Below the pieces are notes generated by a model that saw only the letters and a list, made by a program, of their open reading frames with translations, had not been told where the DNA came from and searched no databases. Both the position numbers and the translations under genes were made by a program. A DNA stretch of 21,046 nt, taken from JAVBNW01 sp031551255 (GTDB taxonomy: Bacteria > Bacillota > Clostridia > Christensenellales > UBA1750). The stretch lies in the NCBI GenBank assembly GCA_031551255.1, contig JAVBNW010000056.1, positions 1-21,046 on the forward strand, written 5' to 3'. Below are positions 7,029-15,219 of the stretch, piece after piece. How positions within the stretch are numbered: the first letter of the stretch is position 1; every line of letters begins with the position of its first letter.

Positions 7029-7991
7029 CTTAATGGTAAGATAGGCGTCCATGGCCCGGGTCGGCCGGCCATCCGCGTTCCAGGCGCTCAGAGCATAGTT
7101 GCTCCAAGCTTTGGCTCCCTGGGGCTCCCAATAGAAAAACCCCTTGCAGCGCGGCGCCAGGCTGATTTTCTGAAGCGCGGCCACGAGTAGATCATAGCTT
7201 CGGTCGACCTCATCATCCACGCCTCCGATCTCGACCACCATAACATCCTTGTTATAGCGCTCCGGCAAGAGCTTAAGCGTCCGCTCCAGGTCGTCGATCG
7301 TCTCTTCGTAAGGGCTCTTGAGCCAGTAAGGATAATACGAAAGGCCGATCATGTCGTAGCGGCACCCATTCTTCGTGAGTTGATCGAAGTAATCGGTTAC
7401 AAACCGGGTGTTGTTGCCTTCCGCCAGATGAACCATCGTCTTTGTTTCAGGAGAAACCGATTTTACCGCGTCATGCCCCGCGGTGTACAGGCGCGTAAGC
7501 TTCGCAAAATCCTCCGTGCTGCCGTCGGGCAGCAGCATGCCCGGGTTGGTTTCGTTGCCCAATTGCACCCAGGCAGGGGTAAAACCGCCGTCCACAAACG
7601 TTTTCATCGCGCCGCGGGTATAGTCGGCCAGGGCCTCCACCAGCGCGTCAAACGGTAAATCGGCCCAGGCGGCGGGTTTTACTTGTTTCCCGGGGTCGCA
7701 CCAAGTATCGCCGTAGTGAAAGTCGATCATGATACGGTACCCGAGCTTCTGGCCGCGCAGGGCCATCGCAAGCGTTTCCTCGGTAGAGCAGTGGCCGCGG
7801 TGCGGGTCGTCGGAAGGGTTAACCCAAGATCTTAGGCGCAGCGCATTGAGGCCGTATTCCTTCAGGGTTACGAGGCAATCCTGCTCCTTGCCGGCGGCGT
7901 TGTGAAACGGAAAACCCGCAAGCTCCATTTGGGGCAGCCAGCTGACATCCGCGCCGGAGGCGAAATCGGCACCCAGGTGAAACTCCTTCAT
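7023..7991 (-). CDS. GH53 endo-beta-1,4-galactanase, cytoplasmic type
   Basis: 322 residues covering a whole GH53 TIM barrel. Visible family marks are GADFASGAD at 7-15, LRLRSWVNP at 51-59, DFHYGDTWCDPGKQ at 90-103 and KPAAW at 105-109. WVQLGNETNPG follows, with E147 as acid/base; then GLSYYPYW at 216-223 and VVE with E254 as nucleophile. GH53 enzymes hydrolyse beta-1,4-galactan side chains of pectin and release galacto-oligosaccharides. Characterised bacterial members are mostly secreted; here the sequence begins MKEFHLGADF directly at the first barrel strand, with no signal peptide, and a strong GAGGAGGGAG ribosome site at 7996-8005 confirms this start. It should therefore act inside the cell on imported oligosaccharides. 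It is divergent from the transporter operon and shares its control region. Confidence 0.93.
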   Translation of the reverse strand: MKEFHLGADFASGADVSWLPQMELAGFPFHNAAGKEQDCLVTLKEYGLNALRLRSWVNPSDDPHRGHCSTEETLAMALRGQKLGYRIMIDFHYGDTWCDPGKQVKPAAWADLPFDALVEALADYTRGAMKTFVDGGFTPAWVQLGNETNPGMLLPDGSTEDFAKLTRLYTAGHDAVKSVSPETKTMVHLAEGNNTRFVTDYFDQLTKNGCRYDMIGLSYYPYWLKSPYEETIDDLERTLKLLPERYNKDVMVVEIGGVDDEVDRSYDLLVAALQKISLAPRCKGFFYWEPQGAKAWSNYALSAWNADGRPTRAMDAYLTIKP

Positions 7992-8016
7992 AAAACTCCC
8001 TCCTCATTCATCGTTT

Positions 8017-8041
8017 ATGATGCGTTATTAAAACGTATCAT
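8017..8041. promoter_or_regulatory. 25-bp near-perfect palindrome over the galactanase promoter, candidate operator
   Basis: Arms 8017-8026 (ATGATGCGTT) and 8032-8041 (AACGTATCAT) are complementary with one mismatch around a 5-nt A/T centre. The palindrome covers the -10 box and predicted start of the minus-strand galactanase transcript, a classic repressor position. The cognate regulator is not identified in the window. Confidence 0.5.
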
Positions 8042-8060
8042 ATAAAAAATAGCATGTCAA
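8032..8060 (-). promoter_or_regulatory. Promoter of the GH53 gene
   Basis: On the minus strand there is a consensus TTGACA (8055-8060), a 17-nt spacer and an extended -10, TGA-TACGTT (8032-8040). Transcription would begin near 8025, leaving a leader of about 34 nt with the ribosome site. The -10 hexamer is weak, but the perfect -35 and the TGn element compensate. Confidence 0.55.
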
Positions 8061-8069
8061 CACTTTGTT

Positions 8070-8095
8070 TATATGCAAATTATAGATTGCATATA
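8070..8095. promoter_or_regulatory. 9-bp perfect inverted repeat, second candidate operator
   Basis: TATATGCAA (8070-8078) and TTGCATATA (8087-8095) are separated by 8 nt. The site lies just upstream of the galactanase -35 and about 45 nt ahead of the first permease start, in A/T-rich DNA that must contain the operon promoter. I could not place a convincing -35/-10 pair for the plus strand. Confidence 0.4.
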
Positions 8096-8140
8096 GTAAT
8101 TTATATACGAATTATGGTTTTCACTATAGGAGGGGATGGA

Positions 8141-9088
8141 ATGACCACCACAATAACACTTCCTAAAAAGAAAAAGAAGTCATTTTGGCGGCAAGTCGTC
8201 GATAATAGGGCGCTTTTGGTGATGCTTCTGATACCCTTTGCGTATATCGTCATCTTTTCCTATCTGCCCATGGGCGGCATCGTGCTCGCGTTTAAAGACT
8301 ATAAGTACGCCATGGGCATCTTCGGCAGCCCTTGGGTGGGCCTTAACAATTTTTCATTCTTCTTCATCTCCGGCGCGGCCGCACGGGTGGTGCGCAATAC
8401 GCTGCTATACAACCTGGCCTTCATCATCATCGGCATGCTTGTCGAGGTGTTCTTCGCGATCATCCTAAGCGAGCTTAGGGGTAAATACTTTAAAAAGATC
8501 AGCCAATCCATGATGCTCCTGCCCTACTTTATCAGCTGGGTCGTGGTTTCTTCCATCGTCTACAGCATCCTGTCCTACGAATACGGGCTGTTGAACAACA
8601 TCCTAAGGTCCCTGGGCATGGAGCCTCTGAACCTATACGCGATGCCCACCGCCTGGCCCTTCCTGCTCGTGTTTATGCGGATATGGAAGAGCGCGGGCTA
8701 CGGGTGCATCATCTACCTTGCCAACATCACCAGCATCGACCCGCAGATCTATGAGGCGGCTGATATCGACGGCGCGACGATCTGGCAAAAGACCACGCAC
8801 ATTACGCTGCAGCACATCCGGCCCACGATGGTGATCATGCTGCTGTTGGCCATGGGCAATATGTTCCGGGGAGACTTCGGCATGTTCTACCAGCTCATCC
8901 ACAACAACGGCGTGTTGCTGCCGTATACGGATATCATCGATACGTTCGTGTTTCGGGCGCTGCTCTCCTCGGCGGACGTGGGCATGTCCGCGGCGGCCGG
9001 CCTGTTCCAATCGGTATTATGCTTTGCCACAGTCATGACGGCCAACTTCGTCGTTACGAAGATCGACCCGGACTACGCGCTGTTTTAG
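8141..9088 (+). CDS. Sugar ABC transporter permease, LplB-like (first subunit)
   Basis: 315 residues from the ATG at 8141, which has AGGAGGGG 5 nt upstream; an upstream in-frame start at 8054 has no such site and would add a non-typical tail. A Lys-rich N-terminus (PKKKKKSFWRQ) precedes the first membrane segment, LLVMLLIPFAYIVIFSYL, and about six segments follow. The cytoplasmic EAA loop that docks the ATPase reads YEAADIDGATIWQKTTHITL, near residues 200-220. This is the subunit type that pairs with a second permease and a lipoprotein binding protein in CUT1 oligosaccharide importers. The next gene begins 12 nt after its stop. No ATPase gene lies in the window; such importers commonly use a shared MsmX-type ATPase encoded elsewhere. 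Confidence 0.93.
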   Translation: MTTTITLPKKKKKSFWRQVVDNRALLVMLLIPFAYIVIFSYLPMGGIVLAFKDYKYAMGIFGSPWVGLNNFSFFFISGAAARVVRNTLLYNLAFIIIGMLVEVFFAIILSELRGKYFKKISQSMMLLPYFISWVVVSSIVYSILSYEYGLLNNILRSLGMEPLNLYAMPTAWPFLLVFMRIWKSAGYGCIIYLANITSIDPQIYEAADIDGATIWQKTTHITLQHIRPTMVIMLLLAMGNMFRGDFGMFYQLIHNNGVLLPYTDIIDTFVFRALLSSADVGMSAAAGLFQSVLCFATVMTANFVVTKIDPDYALF

Positions 9089-9100
9089 GAGGGCATGGAG

Positions 9101-10018
9101 ATGGCAACGGTAAAAATAGAAAACCAACCCAAGCGCATCCGCCTGACCGGAGACAGGATTGTTTTCAACGTCATCGCCTACGTCGTGCTGGGCATATTCG
9201 CGGTGCTTTGCGTGGTGCCTTTCTATCTGATCGTGGTCGCGTCCTTCACCAGCGAACAGTCGATCATGCAGGAGGGCTTCAGCCTCTTCATCCGCGACTT
9301 TTCTTTGGAAGGCTACAAAATCGCGCTGAAGAACCCGGTTACGGTGGCGATGGCCTACGCCAACACCATCGCCGTTACGGCCATCGGCACCTGCATTGCG
9401 GTATTTCTTGCCAGCATGTGCGGCTACGTGCTGCAGCGCAAGGATTTTCCTTGGCGCAGAGGGCTTATGCTGGTCTTCTACTTCACAATGCTCTTTAGCG
9501 GAGGCCTTACGCCCTACTATATTTTATGCACGCGCTACCTTCACTATAAAAACCAGTATTACGCGCTCATCCTGCCACTGATGTTTTCGGTGTGGAACAT
9601 GATCATCGCCAAGAACTACATGCGCACCATACCCGACGAGATCATCGAATCGGCCAAGATGGACGGCGCGGGGGAATGGCGCATCTTCCTGCAGCTGATC
9701 ATCCCTCTGGCCAAGCCGCTTCTGGCGACGCTCGGGCTATTTACCGCGCTGCAGTATTGGAACGACTGGTATAACTGCATGCTCTACATCGACGAGCAGA
9801 GCAAGCAGACGCTGCAGTACTTTTTGCAGACGATGCTCAACAGCATCGAGGCGCTGCGCATCGTGGCGGAAAAATCCGGCCTGGTGGTGCCCGTGCTGCC
9901 CACCGAATCGATGAAAATGGCGATGACCATCATCGTAACCGGGCCGATTATCTTCGTGTATCCGTTCGTACAGCGCTACTTCATCAAGGGCCTGACGATC
10001 GGGGCCGTCAAAGGTTGA
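9101..10018 (+). CDS. Sugar ABC transporter permease, second subunit
   Basis: 305 residues from the ATG at 9101. An ATG at 9095 is also in frame, but AGGAGGG at 9087-9093 stands only 1 nt from it and 7 nt from 9101, so 9101 is preferred. About six membrane segments are visible, beginning IVFNVIAYVVLGIFAVLCVV. The EAA loop reads IIESAKMDGAGEWRIFLQLI and the chain ends in the family-typical YFIKGLTIGAVKG. It forms a heterodimeric channel with the preceding protein; the ribosome site overlaps the end of that gene. The most likely substrate is a galactan-derived or related oligosaccharide, judged from the flanking hydrolases only. Confidence 0.93.
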   Translation: MATVKIENQPKRIRLTGDRIVFNVIAYVVLGIFAVLCVVPFYLIVVASFTSEQSIMQEGFSLFIRDFSLEGYKIALKNPVTVAMAYANTIAVTAIGTCIAVFLASMCGYVLQRKDFPWRRGLMLVFYFTMLFSGGLTPYYILCTRYLHYKNQYYALILPLMFSVWNMIIAKNYMRTIPDEIIESAKMDGAGEWRIFLQLIIPLAKPLLATLGLFTALQYWNDWYNCMLYIDEQSKQTLQYFLQTMLNSIEALRIVAEKSGLVVPVLPTESMKMAMTIIVTGPIIFVYPFVQRYFIKGLTIGAVKG

Positions 10019-10112
10019 TTGCCGCCGCGCAAGCGGTTGCATAGATTGTCAGCGAACTCGCAATGAAGTTCTTTGACAGTACACGCTTCAACAAAAAGGA
10101 GGAGAATTTACC

Positions 10113-11705
10113 ATGAAGAAACTTACCGGCATGCTTGCCCTCGTTTTGCTGCTGGCCCTGATCGCGGGCTGCGGCGCGGGCGGAAACACTAGCCCAGCCG
10201 CCGGAACTTCCGCCGCGCCGGCCACCACAAAGGCCGCTGCGGATTCCCCCGCCGCGCAAAGCCAGGCGCCCGCCGAGCCGGAAGGCATCGACACTTCCAA
10301 GGAAGTCGCGCTGGTAATGTATGTGCTGGGCGACGTCCCCGCGGATCTTGACAAGGTGTACGCGGAGGCGAACGTAGTCTTAAAAGAAAAGATCAACGCA
10401 ACCTTAAAAACCAACTACCTGGCCTGGAGCGACTGGAGGACCAAGTATTCCCTTACGCTGGCCAGCGGCGAAAACGTGGATCTTATGTATACGTCGGACT
10501 GGGCCTACTACTCCACCGAAGCGGCCAAGGGCGCTTTCCTTGAGCTCACCGACGACTTCATGAACACATACATGCCCATGACCGTCGCATCGCAGGAGCC
10601 CGCGTCGCTGATGCAGGCCACCATCGGCGGCAAGCTGTACGCGATTCCGAAGAACACGGCCGGTCTGGAGGGCGAGAGCTGGGTCATCGTCCGCAAGGAT
10701 CTGGCGGACAAGTACGGCATCACCTCCATCAGCAACATCCAGGAGCTGGAAGATTACTACAAGGCCGTATTGGAAAACGAGAAGGGCCTTTTGCCCTTCG
10801 CGGCCTCGGCGGACGGCGGCTTCAACGCCCAGGCGTGGCGCCAGCCCAACGAGCTTTTCTATCTGACGAACATCGACTGGTGCTATCAATACAAGGGCTC
10901 GGATGCGGCTCCGGCGTTTGAAGAGCTTACGTATTGCTGGTTCCGCGACGACGCGATTCCCTACTACGAGCTGATGAAAAAGTGGGCGGATCTGGGCTTC
11001 TGGTCCAAGAACGCGATCTCCAACACCGAGCAGGTGCGCGACGCGTTTGAAAACGGAAAGTCCGCCTCGCTTACGTGGAATTCCACCATCTTCCTCGCCG
11101 GCAGAAACCTGCGCGAGAACAACGCCGAATGGGATTTCATGGCTGTCGACGTCAACCCCGGCACGATGCGCAAACAGGCGCTCTATACCAACGACGCCAT
11201 CGCCATCGCCTCGGCTTCCAAAAACCCCGAGCGCGCCGCGATGTTCATCGACTACATCAAGAACGACCTTGACGTGCACCTGGCGTTTGTAGGCGGCATC
11301 AAGGGCGTGCACTGGGATCTGAACGCCGACGGCCAGCGCATCAAGGGGCCCGAGGCCGACAAGTACCCGTGGAACCCGAGCCTGTGGTGCTTCAACCCCG
11401 CGGACGGCTTCCTACCGGTGGACGCCGACGTGCTGCCCGAGCAGAAGGCGTTTGAAGACCAGCAGATGACCTTGGTGAAGACCCCGGTCGCCATGGCGTT
11501 CCGCTTTGACGTGGAGCCGATCAAGAGCGAGCTGGCCGCCATCGACGCGCTGCGCGACGAGTACCGGCCGATGCTGCAGCTGGGCATGGCAAAGGATATT
11601 CAGGCCACGGTCGCCGAGTGGAAGCAAAAGGCCGAGGCCGCGGGCCTTGCGAAGATCGAGGCCGAGATGAAGACGCAGTACGAGGCGTGGGTAGCCACTC
11701 TGTGA
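10113..11705 (+). CDS. Sugar-binding lipoprotein of the CUT1-type importer (DUF3502-like C-terminus)
   Basis: 530 residues. The signal peptide MKKLTGMLALVLLLALIAGC ends in the lipobox IAGC with Cys20. A 40-residue Ala/Pro/Thr/Ser-rich tether follows, then the two-lobed binding domain and a C-terminal DUF3502-like helical region beginning near FRFDVEPIKSELAAIDAL. AAGGAGGAG lies 9 nt before the ATG. It follows the two permease genes after 94 nt and is the obvious binding subunit of that importer. It is a paralog of the 3752-5284 lipoprotein along its whole length. The family is seen in oligosaccharide importers of Bacillota; the actual ligand is inferred from neighbours to be a beta-galactoside oligosaccharide. 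Confidence 0.93.
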   Translation: MKKLTGMLALVLLLALIAGCGAGGNTSPAAGTSAAPATTKAAADSPAAQSQAPAEPEGIDTSKEVALVMYVLGDVPADLDKVYAEANVVLKEKINATLKTNYLAWSDWRTKYSLTLASGENVDLMYTSDWAYYSTEAAKGAFLELTDDFMNTYMPMTVASQEPASLMQATIGGKLYAIPKNTAGLEGESWVIVRKDLADKYGITSISNIQELEDYYKAVLENEKGLLPFAASADGGFNAQAWRQPNELFYLTNIDWCYQYKGSDAAPAFEELTYCWFRDDAIPYYELMKKWADLGFWSKNAISNTEQVRDAFENGKSASLTWNSTIFLAGRNLRENNAEWDFMAVDVNPGTMRKQALYTNDAIAIASASKNPERAAMFIDYIKNDLDVHLAFVGGIKGVHWDLNADGQRIKGPEADKYPWNPSLWCFNPADGFLPVDADVLPEQKAFEDQQMTLVKTPVAMAFRFDVEPIKSELAAIDALRDEYRPMLQLGMAKDIQATVAEWKQKAEAAGLAKIEAEMKTQYEAWVATL

Positions 11706-11724
11706 CGGCGCTTCGCGCCTTCAC

Positions 11725-11742
11725 GGGGGTATGCGTACCCCC
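11725..11742. terminator. Hairpin after the binding-protein gene, possible attenuator
   Basis: GGGGGTA (11725-11731) and TACCCCC (11736-11742) form a perfect 7-bp stem with a TGCG loop, 19 nt past the lipoprotein stop. No T-run follows. Such stems often protect the 3' end of abundant binding-protein mRNA or partly terminate before the next gene. Confidence 0.4.
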
Positions 11743-11820
11743 CCGCGAGCCCCCCGCCGGGGCAGGAACGACGGATTGATACGACGGGGTAGAGCTCCGA
11801 AAAGAAAAGTAGTTGGCACG

Positions 11821-11844
11821 GAGGGCCGTCTTCGGGCGGCCCTC
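11821..11844. terminator. Second hairpin ahead of the GH2 gene
   Basis: GAGGGCCG (11821-11828) pairs with CGGCCCTC (11837-11844) around an 8-nt loop. There is no T-run, and the GH2 ribosome site begins 9 nt later, so it could tune translation of, or read-through into, the GH2 gene. Confidence 0.35.
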
Positions 11845-11870
11845 GCCATCATGGAGGAGGAAGTACGATC

Positions 11871-14255
11871 ATGAGCGTTCGGTCTGAGGATTTTTTCGGG
11901 TTTGACTGGACCTTTTGCCTGGAAGAGGGCGCGCATATAGGGCTTTCGGCCGAGGCCGCCGCGGCCTTGCCCGCGCAGGCGTGGCGGCCGGTGCAGATAC
12001 CCCACGATTGGAGCATCGACTACCCTATCGACGAAAAGAACCCCAGCTGCGGGTCCGGCGGGTATTTCCGCACCGGCACGGGATGGTATAAAAAAGAATT
12101 TGCGCTTTCGGAATCCGTTTCCGAAAAACGCCTTTCACTGCTCTTTGAGGGCGTGTACATGAACTGCACCGCATGGCTCAACGGCAAGGAAGTCGGCGGG
12201 CACGTGTATGGCTATACGTCCTTTGAAATCGACATTACCTGTGCCGTAAGAACCGGTAACAACACCCTGCTCATGCGGGTGGACAACAGCATGCAACCCG
12301 GCTCGCGATGGTACTCCGGCTCGGGCATCACCAGGGATGTGTGGCTGCGCACGACGGGGCAGGCCTATATTCCGCTGTGGGGCGTATATGCCGCCACCCC
12401 CGAGGTATGCGCCGAAAGCGCCGTGGTGGAAATCCGCACCAAAGTCGAGGGCGGCGCGGACCTTTCGCTGGAAACGGTGCTGCTCAACCCCAAGGGCGAG
12501 GCGGTGGCGCGCTGTGTAAGCGACGCGGGCTCGGGCGAATGCGTGCAGGCGCTGTCCGTCAAGGCCCCCGCGCTTTGGTCGCATGAAACCCCAAACCTAT
12601 ATACCATCGTATCTAAACTCATGCGCGCGAGCGCGCTGCTTGATGAGACGACGACGCCCCTGGGCATCCGCTCCATCGAGTTCACTGCCGACAACGGCTT
12701 TTTCATCAATGGCGAGCATGTAAAGCTTCGGGGCGTGTGCGTGCACCACGACGGCGGATGCGTCGGCGCGGCGGTGCCGCCCGCGATCTGGCGCACGAGG
12801 ATGCTCAAGCTCAAGGCTATGGGCGTCAATGCGATCCGTTGCAGCCACAACCCGCCCGACCCCGCATTCCTGGATCTTTGCGATGAAATCGGTTTCCTGG
12901 TGATGGACGAGGCGTTTGACGAGTGGCGCGCGCTCAAGGGCAAGGAGTTTGGATCCAACACCCACGAGAGCCGCGGCTATTCCGAGTGGTTCGACCAGTG
13001 CTACAAAGAAGACCTGATGAGCATGCTGCTTAGGGATCGCAATCACCCCAGCATCGTGCTGTGGAGCGTGGGCAACGAGGTGCCCGAGCAAAAGAGCGTC
13101 GAGGGGGCTAAGCTTGCCAAAGAGCTGATCGCGCTGTGCCACGCGATCGACCCTACGCGCCCCGTCACCCAGGCCAACGACCAGATCCGCGCCGAGCCGC
13201 TGCCCGCCGTGGAGGAGTTCCTCGACGCGCTGGATGTCGTGGGCTACAACTACTTCGACCGGTGGCGCGAGCGCACCGAGATCTTCTGCGCGCTGGACAA
13301 GCAGGCGCACCCCCACTGGAAGGTGATCGGCTCGGAGAACGGCTCGGTTGGGGGAAGGCGCAACGAATACCTGCTCACCGGCGGCGACACCTGGCGCAAG
13401 CGGCCGTACGCGGGGAAATCGCTCAAAGCCGAAAAGCTTCTTAAATTTACCGAATCCTACGACTATGTCGCCGGAGACTTTATGTGGACCGGCATCGACC
13501 ACCTGGGCGAATGCTTCTGGCCCGATAAGGGCTCGTCCTCCGGCGTAATGGACACCTGCGGGTTTGAGAAGGACGGCTACTATTTCTACCAAAGCCAGTG
13601 GACGAGCGAGCCCATGCTTCATCTCCTGCCTCACTGGAACATGCAGGCGCCTCAGGGAACCGTCATCCCGGTGGTGTGCTATACCAACTGCGATAAGGTG
13701 GAACTGTTCGTAGACGGCAAATCCTACGGCGCCAAATGCTACGAATTCCCCGCCCAGGGCATGAGCGAGACGTACGGCCACTTTGAAAGGCCCATCGCTA
13801 TGATCAGCACCAACGACCTGCACCTTGCGTGGGACGTACCTTTTAACCCCGGCGTGTTGGAGGCGGTGGGCTACCGCGCGGGGGCGGAGGTCATTCGGCG
13901 CACGCTGCGCACCGCGGGCAAGGCGTCCCGCATGATCGTCCGTTGCGACGGCGACGCGCTGCCCGCCGACGGCCGCTCGGTATGCCAACTTACCGTCGAG
14001 TTGGTCGACGAAAACGGCGTAAGGGTTCCCGATGCCGACGTGCCGGTGACGATCTGCGTAAGCGGCGCGGGAACGCTTTTGGGCATGGACAACGGCAGGC
14101 CCGACTGCCAGACGCTCTTTGCGGATTCCACCCGCGAAACATACGGCGGCCTCGCGTACGCGATCGTGCGCGCGGCGCGCGAGCCGGGCACGCTTTCCAT
14201 CGGTGTGAGCGCGCCGGGCGTGCCGACGGAAACGGTCGAAGTCAACGTTCGGTAA
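11871..14255 (+). CDS. GH2 beta-galactosidase-type glycoside hydrolase, cytoplasmic
   Basis: 794 residues. Order of parts: GH2 sugar-binding jelly roll (about 10-165, with QIPHDWSIDYP and SGSGITRDVWL), Ig-like domain (about 175-270), catalytic TIM barrel (about 275-590), then DUF4982-like and Ig-like C-terminal domains. Barrel marks are LRGVCVHHDGG at 287-296 (HH-D substrate motif), RCSHNPPDPAFLDLCDEIG at 323-341, WSVGNE with acid/base E403, and GSEN with nucleophile E489. There is no signal peptide. GGAGGAGG lies about 10 nt before the start. Architecture and motifs match beta-galactosidases of the DUF4982 group, but GH2 also contains beta-glucuronidases and beta-mannosidases, so the sugar is not proven. 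It would finish off oligosaccharides produced by the GH53 enzyme. The next gene begins 12 nt after its stop. Confidence 0.92.
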   Translation: MSVRSEDFFGFDWTFCLEEGAHIGLSAEAAAALPAQAWRPVQIPHDWSIDYPIDEKNPSCGSGGYFRTGTGWYKKEFALSESVSEKRLSLLFEGVYMNCTAWLNGKEVGGHVYGYTSFEIDITCAVRTGNNTLLMRVDNSMQPGSRWYSGSGITRDVWLRTTGQAYIPLWGVYAATPEVCAESAVVEIRTKVEGGADLSLETVLLNPKGEAVARCVSDAGSGECVQALSVKAPALWSHETPNLYTIVSKLMRASALLDETTTPLGIRSIEFTADNGFFINGEHVKLRGVCVHHDGGCVGAAVPPAIWRTRMLKLKAMGVNAIRCSHNPPDPAFLDLCDEIGFLVMDEAFDEWRALKGKEFGSNTHESRGYSEWFDQCYKEDLMSMLLRDRNHPSIVLWSVGNEVPEQKSVEGAKLAKELIALCHAIDPTRPVTQANDQIRAEPLPAVEEFLDALDVVGYNYFDRWRERTEIFCALDKQAHPHWKVIGSENGSVGGRRNEYLLTGGDTWRKRPYAGKSLKAEKLLKFTESYDYVAGDFMWTGIDHLGECFWPDKGSSSGVMDTCGFEKDGYYFYQSQWTSEPMLHLLPHWNMQAPQGTVIPVVCYTNCDKVELFVDGKSYGAKCYEFPAQGMSETYGHFERPIAMISTNDLHLAWDVPFNPGVLEAVGYRAGAEVIRRTLRTAGKASRMIVRCDGDALPADGRSVCQLTVELVDENGVRVPDADVPVTICVSGAGTLLGMDNGRPDCQTLFADSTRETYGGLAYAIVRAAREPGTLSIGVSAPGVPTETVEVNVR

Positions 14256-14267
14256 GGGGGTGGGCGC

Positions 14268-14990
14268 GTGCCCAAGCTGTTCGTAACCGGTTCCGACCGG
14301 GGCCTGGGGCTTTCGCTGTGCAAAGAGTTTTTGACAAAGGGTTGGACGGTCTTCGCGGGCAGCCACAACCGCCAGGCCAGGCTTTTAAGCGAGGCGGCCG
14401 CGGCAAACGAACGCCTGCACATCGTGCCGCTTGACGTGGCCGATCGCAAAAGCATCGCCTCCGCACGGGACGAAGTGCTCAAGATGACCGATTCCCTCGA
14501 TATGATCATCTGCAACGCGGTGATTTCCGGACATGGCGAGATCGAGCTTCGCAAGCCACCGATGGATCTTGCGTTTGTGATGGACAACTTCCGCGTCAAC
14601 GCGCTGGGCGCGTTGATGACCGTGGAGGCCTTTTTGCCGCTGATGGACGCGGGCCGCATGAAGAGGGTATGTTTTATCTCGTCGGAGATATCCAGCATGG
14701 GCCTGATCAAGGGTCGGACCTCCGGAAGCTTCGCCTACCCGATGAGCAAGGGCGCGATGAACATGGCCATGCGCATACTTCACAATCAACTATATCCCCA
14801 GGGCTACACCTTCCGCCTGTACCATCCCGGCTGGATGAACCACGTATACGCCGATGGAGCCCGCTCGACCGGCGCGGATATCGAGGTGGAGGATTCCGCA
14901 AGGGCTGCCGGCAAGATTTTTGGCGAAGATATGCCCGACGAGCAGAGGCTGGTGTTCATCGATTACCTGGAGCAAGAGTTTCCCTTCTAG
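14268..14990 (+). CDS. Short-chain dehydrogenase/reductase (SDR), active-site residues intact
   Basis: 240 residues from a GTG start with AAGGGGG 7 nt upstream, 12 nt after the GH2 stop, so it is co-transcribed with GH2. The Rossmann cofactor motif is TGSDRGLG (7-14). The other SDR marks are CNA at 82-84, N111, S138/S139 in FISSE, and Y157-x3-K161 in YPMSK: a complete catalytic set. The NAD versus NADP preference is not clear; D56 in PLDVAD is the usual adenine-ring contact. In this operon it may oxidise or reduce a sugar or an aglycone freed by the hydrolases, but no substrate signature is visible. The stop codon TAG is formed by the edge of an inserted palindromic element. Confidence 0.9.
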   Translation: MPKLFVTGSDRGLGLSLCKEFLTKGWTVFAGSHNRQARLLSEAAAANERLHIVPLDVADRKSIASARDEVLKMTDSLDMIICNAVISGHGEIELRKPPMDLAFVMDNFRVNALGALMTVEAFLPLMDAGRMKRVCFISSEISSMGLIKGRTSGSFAYPMSKGAMNMAMRILHNQLYPQGYTFRLYHPGWMNHVYADGARSTGADIEVEDSARAAGKIFGEDMPDEQRLVFIDYLEQEFPF

Positions 14991-15153
14991 GGCGTGTCCC
15001 TAAACTCCTGCGCGTGCATTTCACGGCATCTTTCCCGACATATCGGCGTTGCTCTCCGCCTGGCGTAGCGCTGCTACGCCCGCACTTCGGCTCCTTGATC
15101 TGCCGGAAAATCTACCGCAATCTGCATCGCGGTGACTTTAAGGACACGCCCTA
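14988..15153. mobile_element. MITE-like palindromic element inserted in the SDR stop codon
   Basis: Termini TAGGGCGTGTCCCTAAA (14988-15004) and its reverse complement at 15137-15153 match at 16 of 17 positions. The 166-nt element is centred on a perfect hairpin, GGCGTAGC-gct-GCTACGCC (15062-15080), and the two halves are imperfectly complementary over nearly their whole length, so it folds as one long hairpin. TA bounds both ends, fitting a TA target duplication. The terminal GGGCGTGTC resembles inverted-repeat ends of some IS5-family elements (recall, not searched). No transposase is encoded. Confidence 0.7.
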
Positions 15154-15157
15154 ATAC

Positions 15158-15194
15158 TCTGCACAGGGAATGGCGCGACATGCGCAGATTTTTT
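15158..15194 (+). terminator. Rho-independent terminator just past the palindromic element
   Basis: TCTGC (15158-15162) can pair with GCAGA (15184-15188), with an alternative inner GCGC pairing, followed by six Ts (15189-15194). Without the inserted element it would lie 4 nt after the SDR stop codon, so it is likely the original operon terminator. Confidence 0.5.
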
Positions 15195-15219
15195 AGCGTT
15201 TACCTAGGAGGCGATTCCC

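Noticed and set aside
10404..11312. 302-codon minus-strand open frame opposite the binding-protein gene
   Set aside because: Antisense shadow with no ribosome site or domain; the plus-strand frame is a clear lipoprotein.
12597..14366. 589-codon minus-strand open frame opposite the GH2 gene
   Set aside because: It is an antisense shadow of G+C-rich GH2 codons; the plus-strand reading has intact catalytic motifs.
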